Below are positions 37,410-47,475 of a DNA stretch of 64,000 bases, piece by piece. Both the position numbers and the translations under genes were made by a program. The stretch comes from Malus domestica (Eukaryota; Streptophyta; Magnoliopsida; Rosales; Rosaceae). The notes below the pieces were generated by a model that did no database searches, was not told where the DNA came from, and worked only from the letters and a program-made list of their open reading frames with translations. The DNA lies in NCBI RefSeq assembly GCF_042453785.1, contig NC_091673.1, forward strand, positions 6,102,501 through 6,166,500, written 5' to 3'. The first letter of the stretch is position 1. Each line of letters begins with the position of its first letter.

Positions 37410-38084
37410 ACCGGCATATGGGATACTGACTGAATCCGGTGCACAGATGTAGCAACTAACTCAGCATTGAATCAGGTCTTTCATCCATGTACAGCTCAGA
37501 GAGGGTGTAAATGATCTTTTGAGTTTAGCATTGTATAGCGTGGGAAAATCGGTTAAAATGCCATTTTTTCGAGAGCTAAGAAGATACCAGATTGGCCAGG
37601 ACAAGGCGTGCATCATAGTCGTCTGCAGTACTGACCATTTCTGGTGAGTTAGCATGGTGCTTCAACTGTATAGTACGGAACAAAGATAGTGCTGATAGAT
37701 TTCTTAATGCAATGCTCACCATTTTACACCTTATGCTTTTAAGAGATGCTTTTTCCTAAAGTGATTTCCTGCCATTTTCTTTAGGAGTGCTGAAGCAACG
37801 TGGTCGATTCATACCCACTTGTAGCATTTCACGCATGAGTAATAATTTTCACGTTCTTTCTTTCGGGAAGGGAGGATTAGAAAAATCTTATTGATTGCAG
37901 CTGTTTCCAAACCTCCGGGAAAAGCATGAAAAGAAAACTTATGATACGGTCCCTCTGTCACTTCAAAAGTGAAAGGAGCGATCTTGTAATTCTTGGTCTA
38001 TGAAGTACATTGTTAGCTTCTCTGTTTGATTTTCCCATTGAGGCCAAACCTCCGCGGTGTGCACAAACATCTTTACTTCCAAAC
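37410..38084. other. 3' region of the SUMO protease gene
   Basis: Likely 3' UTR followed by spacer. A short minus-strand open frame at 37461-37655 has no recognisable features. No gene supported. Confidence 0.45.
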
Positions 38085-38270
38085 GGATTAGGATTCTCTT
38101 CCCTCTTCTTTCCATCCCCTTCCATTCTCACCTCTCACATTCTCTATTTTGTCTCTCTTTTTCTATAAAAAATTAATATAAAATGTTGACATGGTTTAAT
38201 CATGACCGATGAAATATGAGAGTAGGGACGGGGAGGGAAAAAAAAGAGAAGAGAATCTTATTTCCGAACA
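38085..38270. mobile_element. Fold-back MITE related to the one at 43542-43764
   Basis: The arm AGGATTCTCTTCCCTCTTC on the left faces its inverted partner GAAGAGAATCTTATTTCCG on the right. The centre contains AATATAAAATGTTGACATGG followed by TTTAATCATGACC, which matches the centre of the 43.6-kb element. No ORF. Confidence 0.6.
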
Positions 38271-38476
38271 ATAGTGCTGGAGAGTTGAAAGGGGGGACAA
38301 GCAATCTATTCGAACGATAATGCTGGACATTTATGTCTACTTTTCCACCTTTATGTCAATATTATTTAAAGTGATTCCAGTGGATTTTCAACTTTTAATT
38401 AAAGTGTTAAAAAATGTGTAGTGTTTTACAACTTTGTATGTCAACATTACCCGCAGCCGTCTTCGCACTTCCAAAC

Positions 38477-38941
38477 AAGGTTCTAAAAGATGCTAGACGC
38501 TAATCGGATGGCTAGGCAGGCACGCTTAGGTGGATTAGGTAGATTTAAATAAATTCATTATATTTTGTGTAAATAAGTGTTTGTTTATACTTAAAATATA
38601 TATAATTTCATCATAAACTACAAAATAGAATGATATATGTATTATAAAGTATTGGAACATAATGAAAATATGGGGAACAAGCATATAGTGTGTGCTCATT
38701 TAAGTATTCAACAAGTCTCTTACAATTTATTGAAAAAAATTAAAAGCAAATTGAAAGATATATTTTCTATCTATGTGAGTCGTAACCTAGGCAAGTGCCT
38801 AGATAGGTCTGGCCGGGCTAGGCGGGCGCCTCAATTGGTCTAGGCGTCATTTCTTAATTTTCAAACGCCTAGGCATTAATCGAACCGGTGATTAGCCGCC
38901 TAGCGCCTAGGCGGTGCTAGGCAGAGATTTTTAGAACAGTG
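38477..38941. mobile_element. Non-autonomous Mutator-like MITE (GCCTAGGCG family) with 9-bp target duplication
   Basis: A 465-bp element flanked by the direct repeat CTTCCAAAC at 38468-38476 and 38942-38950. The ends are inverted around GTTCTAAAA...GGCTAGGCAGG. GCCTAGGCG-type blocks cluster in both subterminal regions, and the AT-rich middle has no transposase. A 9-bp target duplication is typical of Mutator-like elements. Related fragments occur at 52680-52805, 60608-60700 and 61170-61210. Confidence 0.72.
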
Positions 38942-38950
38942 CTTCCAAAC

Positions 38951-39600
38951 TCTGCTGGTTTCACATTTAATTTACACATCTAAGCAAAAATTGTTAGATT
39001 CCGTTAAATCAAATAATTTAATAGCTTTTGATCGAATGTGTAACTTCAAAGTGACCATCTAACGGACAAATGTATGCATGTGAATATTTATGTTTAGTAC
39101 AATCACCTTTTTATCGTCATGATTATGACTATATTAATACGTGTAAGTATTATAGCCAAGTGAATGAATTAACGGAGGAAATTGTGTTGGACCCACCAAT
39201 AATATCATTGATGTACAGCAAAAAATAATTTGGTGAGGTAGGTAGTTGAGATTAGGATATGTTTTAAAAATAACACATTTATATGGAATTTAAACTTAAA
39301 AATTAGAGATCTCAAATTCCAAGTTAAATTTTCTCTGTTTATAAACCCAAACACGAAATAGTTGTAGAATGTGAGTGACGAATCAACAATTCCTCATATC
39401 CCACTCCAATGCAGGATAAATCTAAGGGATAGTTGCAGAATTTAAGTAGCGGATTAACGATCAGTCGTATCAAACAGATCTGTTACCTTCATGTAATTAG
39501 TTCCTCATTAGATAATTTGTGGATGAAAATGCAAAACCAAAGTCGAATATTTTCTACCTGCCACTGACATTTCAACGTGTGGGACATGTATTGCACCATA
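38951..39600. other. AT-rich spacer, no gene seen
   Basis: Spacer between the MITE and the 3' end of the CDC40 transcript. Nothing recognisable. Confidence 0.45.
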
Positions 39601-39983
39601 TAGTGGAAGGTGCAGTTTTTGCTACAAGATTATATGCAAGCAGAGGAGGACTATCACTGGCTGTCAACTTCTCAAAGTCTTGATAAAATACAAGTACATA
39701 AACATTTGCAAAAACGTTACTCCTGTAGAACTTCTCAAATTCTTCAAAACTACAAGAACAGATTCAACAAAACGCCGAAAAATTTGTATTACAAGTACAT
39801 ATGGTGATTGTAGTAAGATAAAGATGTAGGCAGAGTTTGTGCTGCAATCTTTATACGTAACCTTAAGTCCGGCAATCCCCAAGATGGGTACATCCGATGA
39901 TAACGGCACCATACCCCCCACATATGGAACAGAAAAGGGTACATCAAGTTACCGTCCCTCATCCAAACCGAAGTGGAATGCAG
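39600..39983 (-). other. Likely 3' UTR of CDC40
   Basis: Follows the terminal 7-nt coding exon. AT-rich with no other gene signal. The exact 3' end cannot be placed from sequence. Confidence 0.4.
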
Positions 39984-42697
39984 CTAGTCCCTGCAAACCA
40001 CACGAAAAGATTAATCAGACTTCGTATATTCTAGGAGAGTGCAAGGTATGGAAAATTTAGTCAACTGATACACATGCGTGTAAAGCAACTGCAACATCTC
40101 TTAACGAACAATGAAACCAATGAATCAATTGCGGGATGGAACCTACTGTCGTTAAAATCAATCGCATAACTAATTTTGATGGCTCAAACTAAACTACCAA
40201 ACATGAGAAGTGACGAGCTTGTTTTAAGCGATATAATGCACGACAAAGAAACATATTCCATAGCACAATTAGTAGCATTTATCCATTTAAGGTTTGATAA
40301 AATAAAGTCAGCACATTGACTTTATTTCGATGTTTTTCAAAATAAAGGTAAAACACATGCATGCACAGAGAGAACTTTTGAATTTTGACATTATAGCACA
40401 AACAGGGAAAGACAGAATGATTCGAAATAAAGGAACAGGGTGGAGGGGGATTTCTCCCATCCTCAAAACTTATATTTTTCTAAAACAAAATTATTGCTTC
40501 ACATTCCTGCCTTAAAAGAAAAAAAATTCCTGCTCCACCCTATATCCGTGTCGTGGGTGGAGGAAAAGAAGCTTCTTCCAGAGAGAAAGCAACACATCTC
40601 AAGTCTGAATCCTGCATTTATAGTTCGCAAACATAGAGGCTAGATGCGAACAAGGTCAAGTTTGGTATCCTGAAATTGCTACATACACAAAATATACAGA
40701 GCATCGCATTACATCAATACACCCTACTTAGCTACCAGATATATCGAGCATCAAAAGTTGGCATTACGAATTCATGGCATGATTTTTTGCAGACATGAAT
40801 GCATATAGGCACATCGGTTAAAACAACTAATTAAACTAATAGACACATAAATCAGAAAACCAAGTATTGCACGTATGAATGATTACAAAGCGGCCTAAAG
40901 TGTTACAAAATGAAACTTTACTTACCAGTACTTAATCAAGCCATCCCAGCCGCATGTTGCAACTTTACTTTGCTCCAAGGGATGCCATGCAGCCCCAATG
41001 CATACCCCTTCATGACATTTGAGAGTTCTGAAGACTTTGCATGTCTTCCAATCCCAAAACCAGCATCTACCTTCACCATCACCCGACATAACAAACCGTC
41101 CGTCTGGCGAGAAATTGACTTGGCAAGCATACCCGGCGACAACATGCCCGGCAAACCTCTTCTTCTTATTGAGCTGAAACTTCTCCCTAGTGCTATAAAT
41201 CAGAATCTGATTGTCCATACTCTGTGCTGCAAGCCAATTGGAATTGGGGTGCAGTGAAATTGATGGCATAGAATGCATATGAGGCTCACTAATATACTTA
41301 ATAACCACAGGGATCCCAAACTCCCATACGCGAAGCGACTTGTCATCGCTGGAAGTAACAAACCTACGGTTATTATCCACAAATGTAATCGTATTCACAG
41401 CACCCAAATGCTGATCATACTCTTGATTTATCTTCCCCTCATTCATATCCCACTGAACAATCTTCTTATCACTCATACCTGCCAACAATACATTCTGCTT
41501 ATCCTCGTCTGGATTCAGCTTGACAACATAAGGAACCTTCCCGGTTGAGAATGTAGATATCACCTGCCCAGTTTCAGTATCCCAGTACTTGATATTCTTA
41601 TCATAACTAGCAGTCAAAAACCTACTCCCATCATTAGAGAAACAAATATCCCGAACTGCCTTAGAGTGACCCATGTAAGTTCTCATACACTTTCCGGTAT
41701 TGAAAACATCCCAAATCTTCACCTTGGTATCCATCCCGGCAGAGAGAATCAAATGCCCGTACTTAGGGAAGAACCTAATAGCAGACACACCCTTCGTGTG
41801 CCCGCTCCAAGTGTGCACCAACCTCTTTGGAATATAACAGTGATCATTAGACGCCTTAGCATCTCTCGGCGGTGCAATCCAAGACCTACCCTGATAATCC
41901 CTCTCTTCCTTCCCATGAAACGTAGTCTTCTCAACCACAGCCTCACCCTTATCGCCAGCCCCTTTCTCTTCGCCTTTCTTCTTGGCATACTCCTCAGCAT
42001 ACTTCTTCTGCTCCTCAGTCAGCTCCGTTGGCAGACCCTCCTTCTTTCCCGCCCACGGACTCTTCTTATTCTTCATCAACCACACGTCACTAGCCGGGTT
42101 CTGGACCTCCTCGGGGTCCATATCTTCATCCTCACCCTCACCCTCATTCTCCTCCAATTCCTTCCTCTTTTCAATCTTCCGCTTCTTCTGCTCGTGCTGG
42201 GGAATGTTATACACAGAGACGGCGTCGTTCTTCTGCAAGGCCTCGAAATCTCCAACATAATTGTACCCAGCAGAGGCCGATGGATCAGCAGCATACCCAT
42301 ACTTGTGAAAAGTATTGTACTGCTCGTCGAACACGAAGGGCTCAATCGATGCGTCCTCCACGAAGCCGAGCTTGTGGTTGCGCATCCCCTGGGCGATGCC
42401 GTCCTTGGCGTACGGGTGGGATGGGCCGTAGATGGGCGCCCATAGCTGGTCGTACGTGGGGTTGAAGCCGACGATGTGTTGGGTCGGGTCGATGGGGCGG
42501 GTGGAAGACCGGTTGGCCCCGGCTACCGCCAGGGCCAGCATAGTGTCGTCGACATTGGGCGCCGCGGACTTGGCGGGGAGGAGCCGAGGCGGCGACGCGT
42601 CTGGGGAGGACGGTGCGGATTTAGGGTTTTGGTTGTGCTCCTCTGGCTCGTTCGTTTCGTCGTCGTTTTGATCAGAGTATGCTCGGAGAAGATCCAT
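39984..42697 (-). CDS. CDC40: CDC40/PRP17 WD40 splicing factor with a 7-nt terminal coding exon
   Basis: A second-step spliceosome factor (PRP17). Main exon 42697-40926; last coding exon 39990-39984; total 593 codons (592 aa). The N-terminal half carries the family block [19 protein letters not shown] and a Lys/Glu-rich region. Seven WD40 repeats fill about the last 300 residues ([15 protein letters not shown] onwards). The unspliced frame would end GLIKYW-stop, but that TGG TAA sits exactly on a perfect donor (CTG|GTAAGT). At 39990 an acceptor TTTGCAG is followed by GGACTAG, giving GLIKYWD-stop, the C-terminus known from the family. A 5'-UTR intron (42862-42744) also has clean GT-AG ends. 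Either reading gives a working protein; I favour the spliced one. Confidence 0.9.
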
Positions 42698-42743
42698 TCA
42701 TAGAAACAAAGACGAACCCTAAGTCCTAAATTTGGTCCCTGTG

Positions 42744-42862
42744 CTGAAAAATTGAGACTTTATACATTAAATTTGAAATTGGAAATCGAACGAAAAGAAA
42801 CCGGAAGAGAGGGATTGGATGGGAAATAAAAAAATTAGATTGGGATCGAGAAAGATACTTAC
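42744..42862 (-). other. 5'-UTR intron of CDC40
   Basis: Donor CCGCCG|GTAAGTATC at 42863/42862 and acceptor TTTTCAG|CACAGGG at 42744/42743 bracket an AT-rich 119-bp stretch just upstream of the start codon. 5'-UTR introns are common in constitutive plant genes. Confidence 0.65.
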
Positions 42863-43024
42863 CGGCGGCTTGGAGAAGGAAGACGGCAGTCGCGAGGGTG
42901 GGCACAGGAGGATTCTTGGCGGGGTTGAGGTTTTGGAATAAATTGGGGTTTTCCAGGGGTTTCGATTTGCGTTCGAACTCCGAAGAGGGAAAGAAAACCG
43001 ACTAGACGCTGGATGGGAGAAGGG

Positions 43025-43200
43025 TAGTAGGAATCCGGATTCTCTTTGTGAATCATATCTATTTATCGTACATTATGCTATTAAAAATTATTTTAAATAT
43101 TTTTATTTAAAATTAAATACAAACAAAAATTATATGATGTACGATAAATGAATACAATTTACGAATCTCTAAGATTCTTATAAAAAAGATCCGAAGAGGA
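43025..43200. mobile_element. Fold-back MITE (TTTATCGTACAT arms)
   Basis: ATCTATTTATCGTACATTAT on the left is mirrored by ATGATGTACGATAAATGAAT on the right, with GGATTCTC/AGATTCTT outer ends. It overlaps the outer CDC40 upstream region. The inside is AT-rich with no ORF. Confidence 0.55.
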
Positions 43201-43210
43201 TCTGTTAATG

Positions 43211-43429
43211 GATGAGGATTCCATTCAGATCTAAATGATAGGATTCTAAAGATTCTCACATCTTAGCTATTCATCATATATCGTACAGTCAATTTTTGTC
43301 GGAGACTATTTATGTTTAATTTTAAATAATAAAATTCAAATGATTTTTGATCGCACGATATATGATAAACAGTTAGGATGTGAAGATCTATATGATCCCC
43401 ACCATTTGGATCCGGAAGAATCCTCATCC
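43211..43429. mobile_element. Fold-back MITE with ~85-bp arms (GGATGAGGATTC ends)
   Basis: The left arm starts GGATGAGGATTC and contains TCATCATATATCGTAC. The right arm is its inverse, containing GCACGATATATGATAAAC and ending GAATCCTCATCC. A related half copy lies at 9190-9350. The core is shared with the neighbouring element at 43025-43200, which suggests one family. Confidence 0.65.
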
Positions 43430-43541
43430 CTGTTGGGGATAGTAGGGGTGTCATTTCGAGAAACTTGTGAGGGTATTATTGGTATTTTAAATTTATTCCT
43501 TTTTATTTCTTTTTTGGAGTTCTGACTTGTGTAGTAGAATT

Positions 43542-43764
43542 AGGGACTTGGATTGTCTGCCCTTCCATTTCGATGCCCTCCTCGTACCCTTCTGTTTTGT
43601 GTGGTCACGGTTAAGCCACGTCAATATTTTATATTATTTTTTTATAAAAATAATAAAACAAAAAGAAATAGTAATATAAAATGTTGACGTGGCTTAACCA
43701 TGATCACAAAAACAGGAGGGCACAGGGAGGGCACCAAAATTAGAGGGCAGACAATCCAAGTCCG
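43542..43764. mobile_element. Near-perfect fold-back MITE with ~90-bp arms
   Basis: GGGACTTGGATTGTCTGCCC at the left end is the inverse of GGGCAGACAATCCAAGTCC at the right. The arms continue through TGCCCTCC and GGTTAAGCCACGTCAA to an AT-rich centre. It is the most symmetrical hairpin in the window and lies about 165 bp beyond the stop codon of the DUF936 gene. Confidence 0.8.
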
Positions 43765-43930
43765 TTTTTTTGTGTATGTGGGATAGTCTATATTGAATCA
43801 CTACACCCTATGCTATCACCATTACATGCAAGAAAACATATGCAAATAAGATATTTCAATTCAACAAATGCAACAGAAGAAAGAATCCCCAAATAATGTT
43901 ACTAACGCAAACACTAGCAATGCCAACACT

Positions 43931-46079
43931 TCAAGGATTCTTCACTTTGATCCTCAACTTTCGAGCCAACTGGGCTGCTTTCGGATGCACAGGCCGCTTG
44001 CTGCTGTCACACTGTTCTACTTCCACCCAATTAATCAATCTGAGAATGACGGATTGAGGCACTTTTCGGATATCTTTATCCGTTGTCGTGCCTTTTGTTT
44101 TCTTCATCCCCGTCTCCAATGCCATCTCAATAAACTCCATAAACCAGTTCCCAGCTTCCGTTTCGATCTGCTTACTCAACCTGATTGTGTTGCTTAAGCT
44201 GCTTATACTAGCAGAAGCCGGCTTCTTGTTTTCGTCGTTCTCACCAATGGTTTCAAGACTCAGCTTTCCAAGCGGAGTGGATGGTGCTTTCGGCTTTTGA
44301 TGAGTAGAGCTTCTCAGGAGCTTCTCGAACGTTGTTGTTTTCTGCTCGCTTCTTTCAGGAACGGCTGCAACTGATTTGTACAATGCGCACCTTCTTTTCG
44401 ACAAGTTTAGTTTAGAGTCCACGGAGTTTTGAACAATTTCATGCAGGACGGAAAATTCTTCATCATCTTGATCTTTATCTTTATGCTGCTTAACTTTTGG
44501 AGTGGTCTGAGTAATTTCAGAAGCTGAAGTAGCCGCTAGTATCGACACCATATCGTTTACTGATTGGACAATTTGGTGATGGAATTCGAGGAATTTATCA
44601 AAGCAGGCTGATGGGGCATCTGCTCTAGCTGTTCTGCACAAGTTTGAAAACATCCTGCACAAGCAAGCATTGGTATTGATCTTAGCAAACAAATATCTCG
44701 AGGTTCAATTTTTCACTACTATATAAGAAAAAGGAGGGGATTCGCTTTACTTGAGAGATCGAACTAAGGTATCCGTAGCTGAAGCCTCTCTGAGTGCATT
44801 AAGGGCAATCTTCTGAGCAGAATCTCTATGCTGCACAGCTTCCTGCATAAATACAATCTCATCTCAAGAGTCAAAACCCAAAAAAAATTGGTTTCGGTCG
44901 TAAACTAGAACTAGAAGCAACACTTGGAGATGAAAGTACTTACTTTGCCAAGCAAGCTGAGCCTTCCTGGTAAATTCATGGGGAGGATAGTGCTGTTTTC
45001 GTTGCACACATTACCAGGCTGCGGCTGCTGCTGAGAATTCGTATTTGTCTCCTTCAAGTTGGAGGATTTCTGTGCTGCATCTCCAGCCACATTGAGTGAA
45101 GTTGCCACTCTTGCATTTCGTAATCGCGGTGGTGGAGTCGAGCTCTTCTTTTTTTCCTACAACAAAGCAAGAATTCGCTTTCTCAGCCAACAAATACAAC
45201 AGTCTTCAACAAACAAAATCAAACATTCTTCCACAAACAAAAGTTCTACTAACTAGAAAAATCAATCTGTGCAGCTCAGAAAAATATGCTAAAGAGGAAC
45301 AATGTACCTACAGCTGAGTTGAAGGGGCTAATTGGGATCCTTGGCTCTCGATCAGACACACTTCTGCTTCTCTGAAACTTCGACATAGATGGCGTGACAC
45401 AGCTCTTTCTCAACGCAGGGCTTTCACCTCCCTTCGAATCTGCCATCTTAGCCAGAAGTCCACCACCAAATGAACTCCGAATCCCCGAAGTCAACCCTCC
45501 GTCTCTTCCCACTCTCCCCCTAATCATTGGAGACATCGACCCGTTTCGCCCGCCTCGCTCTTTAACAGGAGTGCACTGATCGAAATCCAAAGGAACAGGC
45601 TTTAACACCATGGGAGACGAAACCCCATCAGCTCCATTAAGCCCTGTTCCCCAAGACCCCCTTCTAGTGGGCTTCAAATTCGACATTTGTTCGCTTTTCT
45701 CTCCCTTCTCCCTCAGCCCCATCAACGGCTCCGGGGTACCCATCAGAGGATGCCTGCCGGGGAGCGGTTTGGCTCCCTTCACCACCGGCACCGGAGACCC
45801 AGGCTCCAATCCATCGACATATATAAACTGACCCAACTGCATTTTATTACTGAGAACAAAGTCATTGTGCTCCGGAGGAAGGCTGGCGTAAATTGAGTGG
45901 GAAGAATCGGAAATTTTGATGTAGAAGCCCTGTGTGGGCCAAAGGCTCTTCTCATCGAGGTCCACCGGGACGATGTCGGTGACCTGCAGAAGCGCGCTCC
46001 GGTACTCGCCCGTGGGCTTGACCCCTGTGTTCATTCCGTCCACGAGCTTGAGTAGAATTCCCGGTGCCAAAGCTGCCAT
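43931..46079 (-). CDS. DUF936-family protein (4 exons)
   Basis: Plant-specific protein of unknown biochemical function. Minus-strand exons: 46079-45312, 45156-44944, 44842-44751 and 44654-43931; total 599 codons (598 aa). The start [17 protein letters not shown] is the family's typical N-terminus. A longer frame to 46166 exists, but the family start fits better. The N-terminal domain (about 1-120) has GYYIK-like [17 protein letters not shown] and [18 protein letters not shown]. The middle is Ser/Pro/Arg-rich and low in structure. The C-terminal part includes a helical stretch and [13 protein letters not shown]. The first donor is GCT|GTAGGT; the stronger-looking GTAG|GTAC would break the frame. 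Intact. Confidence 0.85.
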
Positions 46080-46169
46080 TTTTCGCCTTTTCGAGGTTGT
46101 TGAATTGGGGAAGATGACGATCGCAGTCGAAGATTCAGGTCGCAATTTTGTCGGAAAATCAAGCAAATT

Positions 46170-46625
46170 TGAGTGGGAAATCGACCGAGTTTGTTGAGTT
46201 GAAGACAGTTCTTAACTCGTCGAAGGGTTTGGGGATAAGAAGTAGGTGAGGTTTAAGCTGACCGTTGGCAACGGGAACTATCTGTGCCAAAAGGTTACTT
46301 TTTAAAAATTCGGAGATTTTCGAACGTTGGGCCAACGGTCAGATTTTGCTGGTGCGTCACGTAATCTTTTTCAAAATGGAAAGGGAAGTGTATTTTTCTA
46401 CCCTTTTTATAAGTGTATTTTTTTTTTCCAAATATAAAAGATTCAGAGTGTAGAATGAAATTTTTAAAATACTAATAACAATTCCCAATAAAAAATATCC
46501 CGACTTGCTCGTTTCATTGATCCCAAAAAGGGGTAAGGGAGTTGTTTATTTTATTAATTTGGTATGAAGTTTTATTGTGCTCAAACCAGTTTGATCTACC
46601 AATTAAACCAGATTCACAATAACAA
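46170..46625. other. DUF936 gene upstream region
   Basis: Contains GC-richer likely promoter and 5' UTR near 46180-46340, then AT-rich spacer. The paired ACCGTTGGCAACGG (46261-46274) is a short palindrome. No gene. Confidence 0.4.
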
Positions 46626-46626
46626 C

Positions 46627-46780
46627 GGGAGTTTTAACGAAAAGTCCGTGGTACTGTTCACTTTAACGAAAAACCACATTTTTACACTAAAAAGTCATAG
46701 TACTATTCACTTTACCCTTCATTTTGTGTTTATCGTTAAAACTCAAAGTTTTCAAGCTCTTTTCATTAGTTTTCCTATTA
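46627..46780. mobile_element. MITE, GTACTGTTCAC family, copy 1
   Basis: Shares with two later copies (53614-53740 and inverted 55050-55206) the ordered blocks GTACTGTTCACTTTAACGAA, TTTTTACACTAAAAAGTC, TATTCACTTTA and TTTTCATTAGTTTTCC. The family looks like a high-copy element known to me from apple/pear sequence (recall only). Confidence 0.75.
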
Positions 46781-47475
46781 TAAGATTCCAAAATTACGCA
46801 ATGTGGCTTTGACAGGTCCTGCAATTTCTTCTACAACCTGTTAATTGGACACAAATTGACAAAAAAATAACACTTTCCAAGTCAACTTGTTAACGAGCCG
46901 GATCCAACATGAACACAATCCGTTTGCCGGGTTTAAACATTAAGCATGACAATTTCTTACATGATCCATTAATCCAACACGGATTGTCACGACCCATTAA
47001 CTAGTAGGCTCCTGTAAATTTTTTTTTCTTTTTTTCTTTTTTGATCCAGGCTCCTGTAAAGTTAATACTACAAAGTTTACAATACTTTCCCACTACAGAA
47101 AACGAAAACTGAAATCTAGCAATGAAATGGTTATCAAACTAACTCTTTTAAGTTAATCGACCCTGTCAATAATGTATTGCAAACTTTATCGCCAATAAAA
47201 CCGATAAGCATAACAGCCATTTTACCAATTGTTTCAAAAACAACAGTAAGCTAGTCGCAGATTTGTACCAAGATATTCCCGATCTCTTGTTTTCAAAATT
47301 TCTAACGAGGACATGAAGAATGTCAGGTCACCATAACTAAGGTCTGAAAAACATCGAGAAAGAATGAAACGATAATCTACTTTTTGAAGTTACATTAAAG
47401 TTCAATTGCAATCAGAAACAAACTCTTGTATTCATGATCCCGCGTGTACCCAGAAACAGCAGCTCAGTGGCCATG
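46781..47475. other. Spacer with repeat-like sequence, then likely NFD6-like 3' UTR
   Basis: 46860-47010 (GAGCCGGATCC, CCGTTTGCCGGGTTTAAAC, CACGACCCATTAAC) resembles dispersed retroelement LTR sequence, but no ends were found. 47100-47475 is likely 3' UTR or downstream flank of the minus-strand NFD6-like gene. No gene on the plus strand. Confidence 0.35.

Noticed and set aside
41666-42445. 259-codon plus-strand open frame
   Set aside because: It is the reverse-strand shadow of the CDC40 coding exon, with Leu/Ile-rich nonsense composition.
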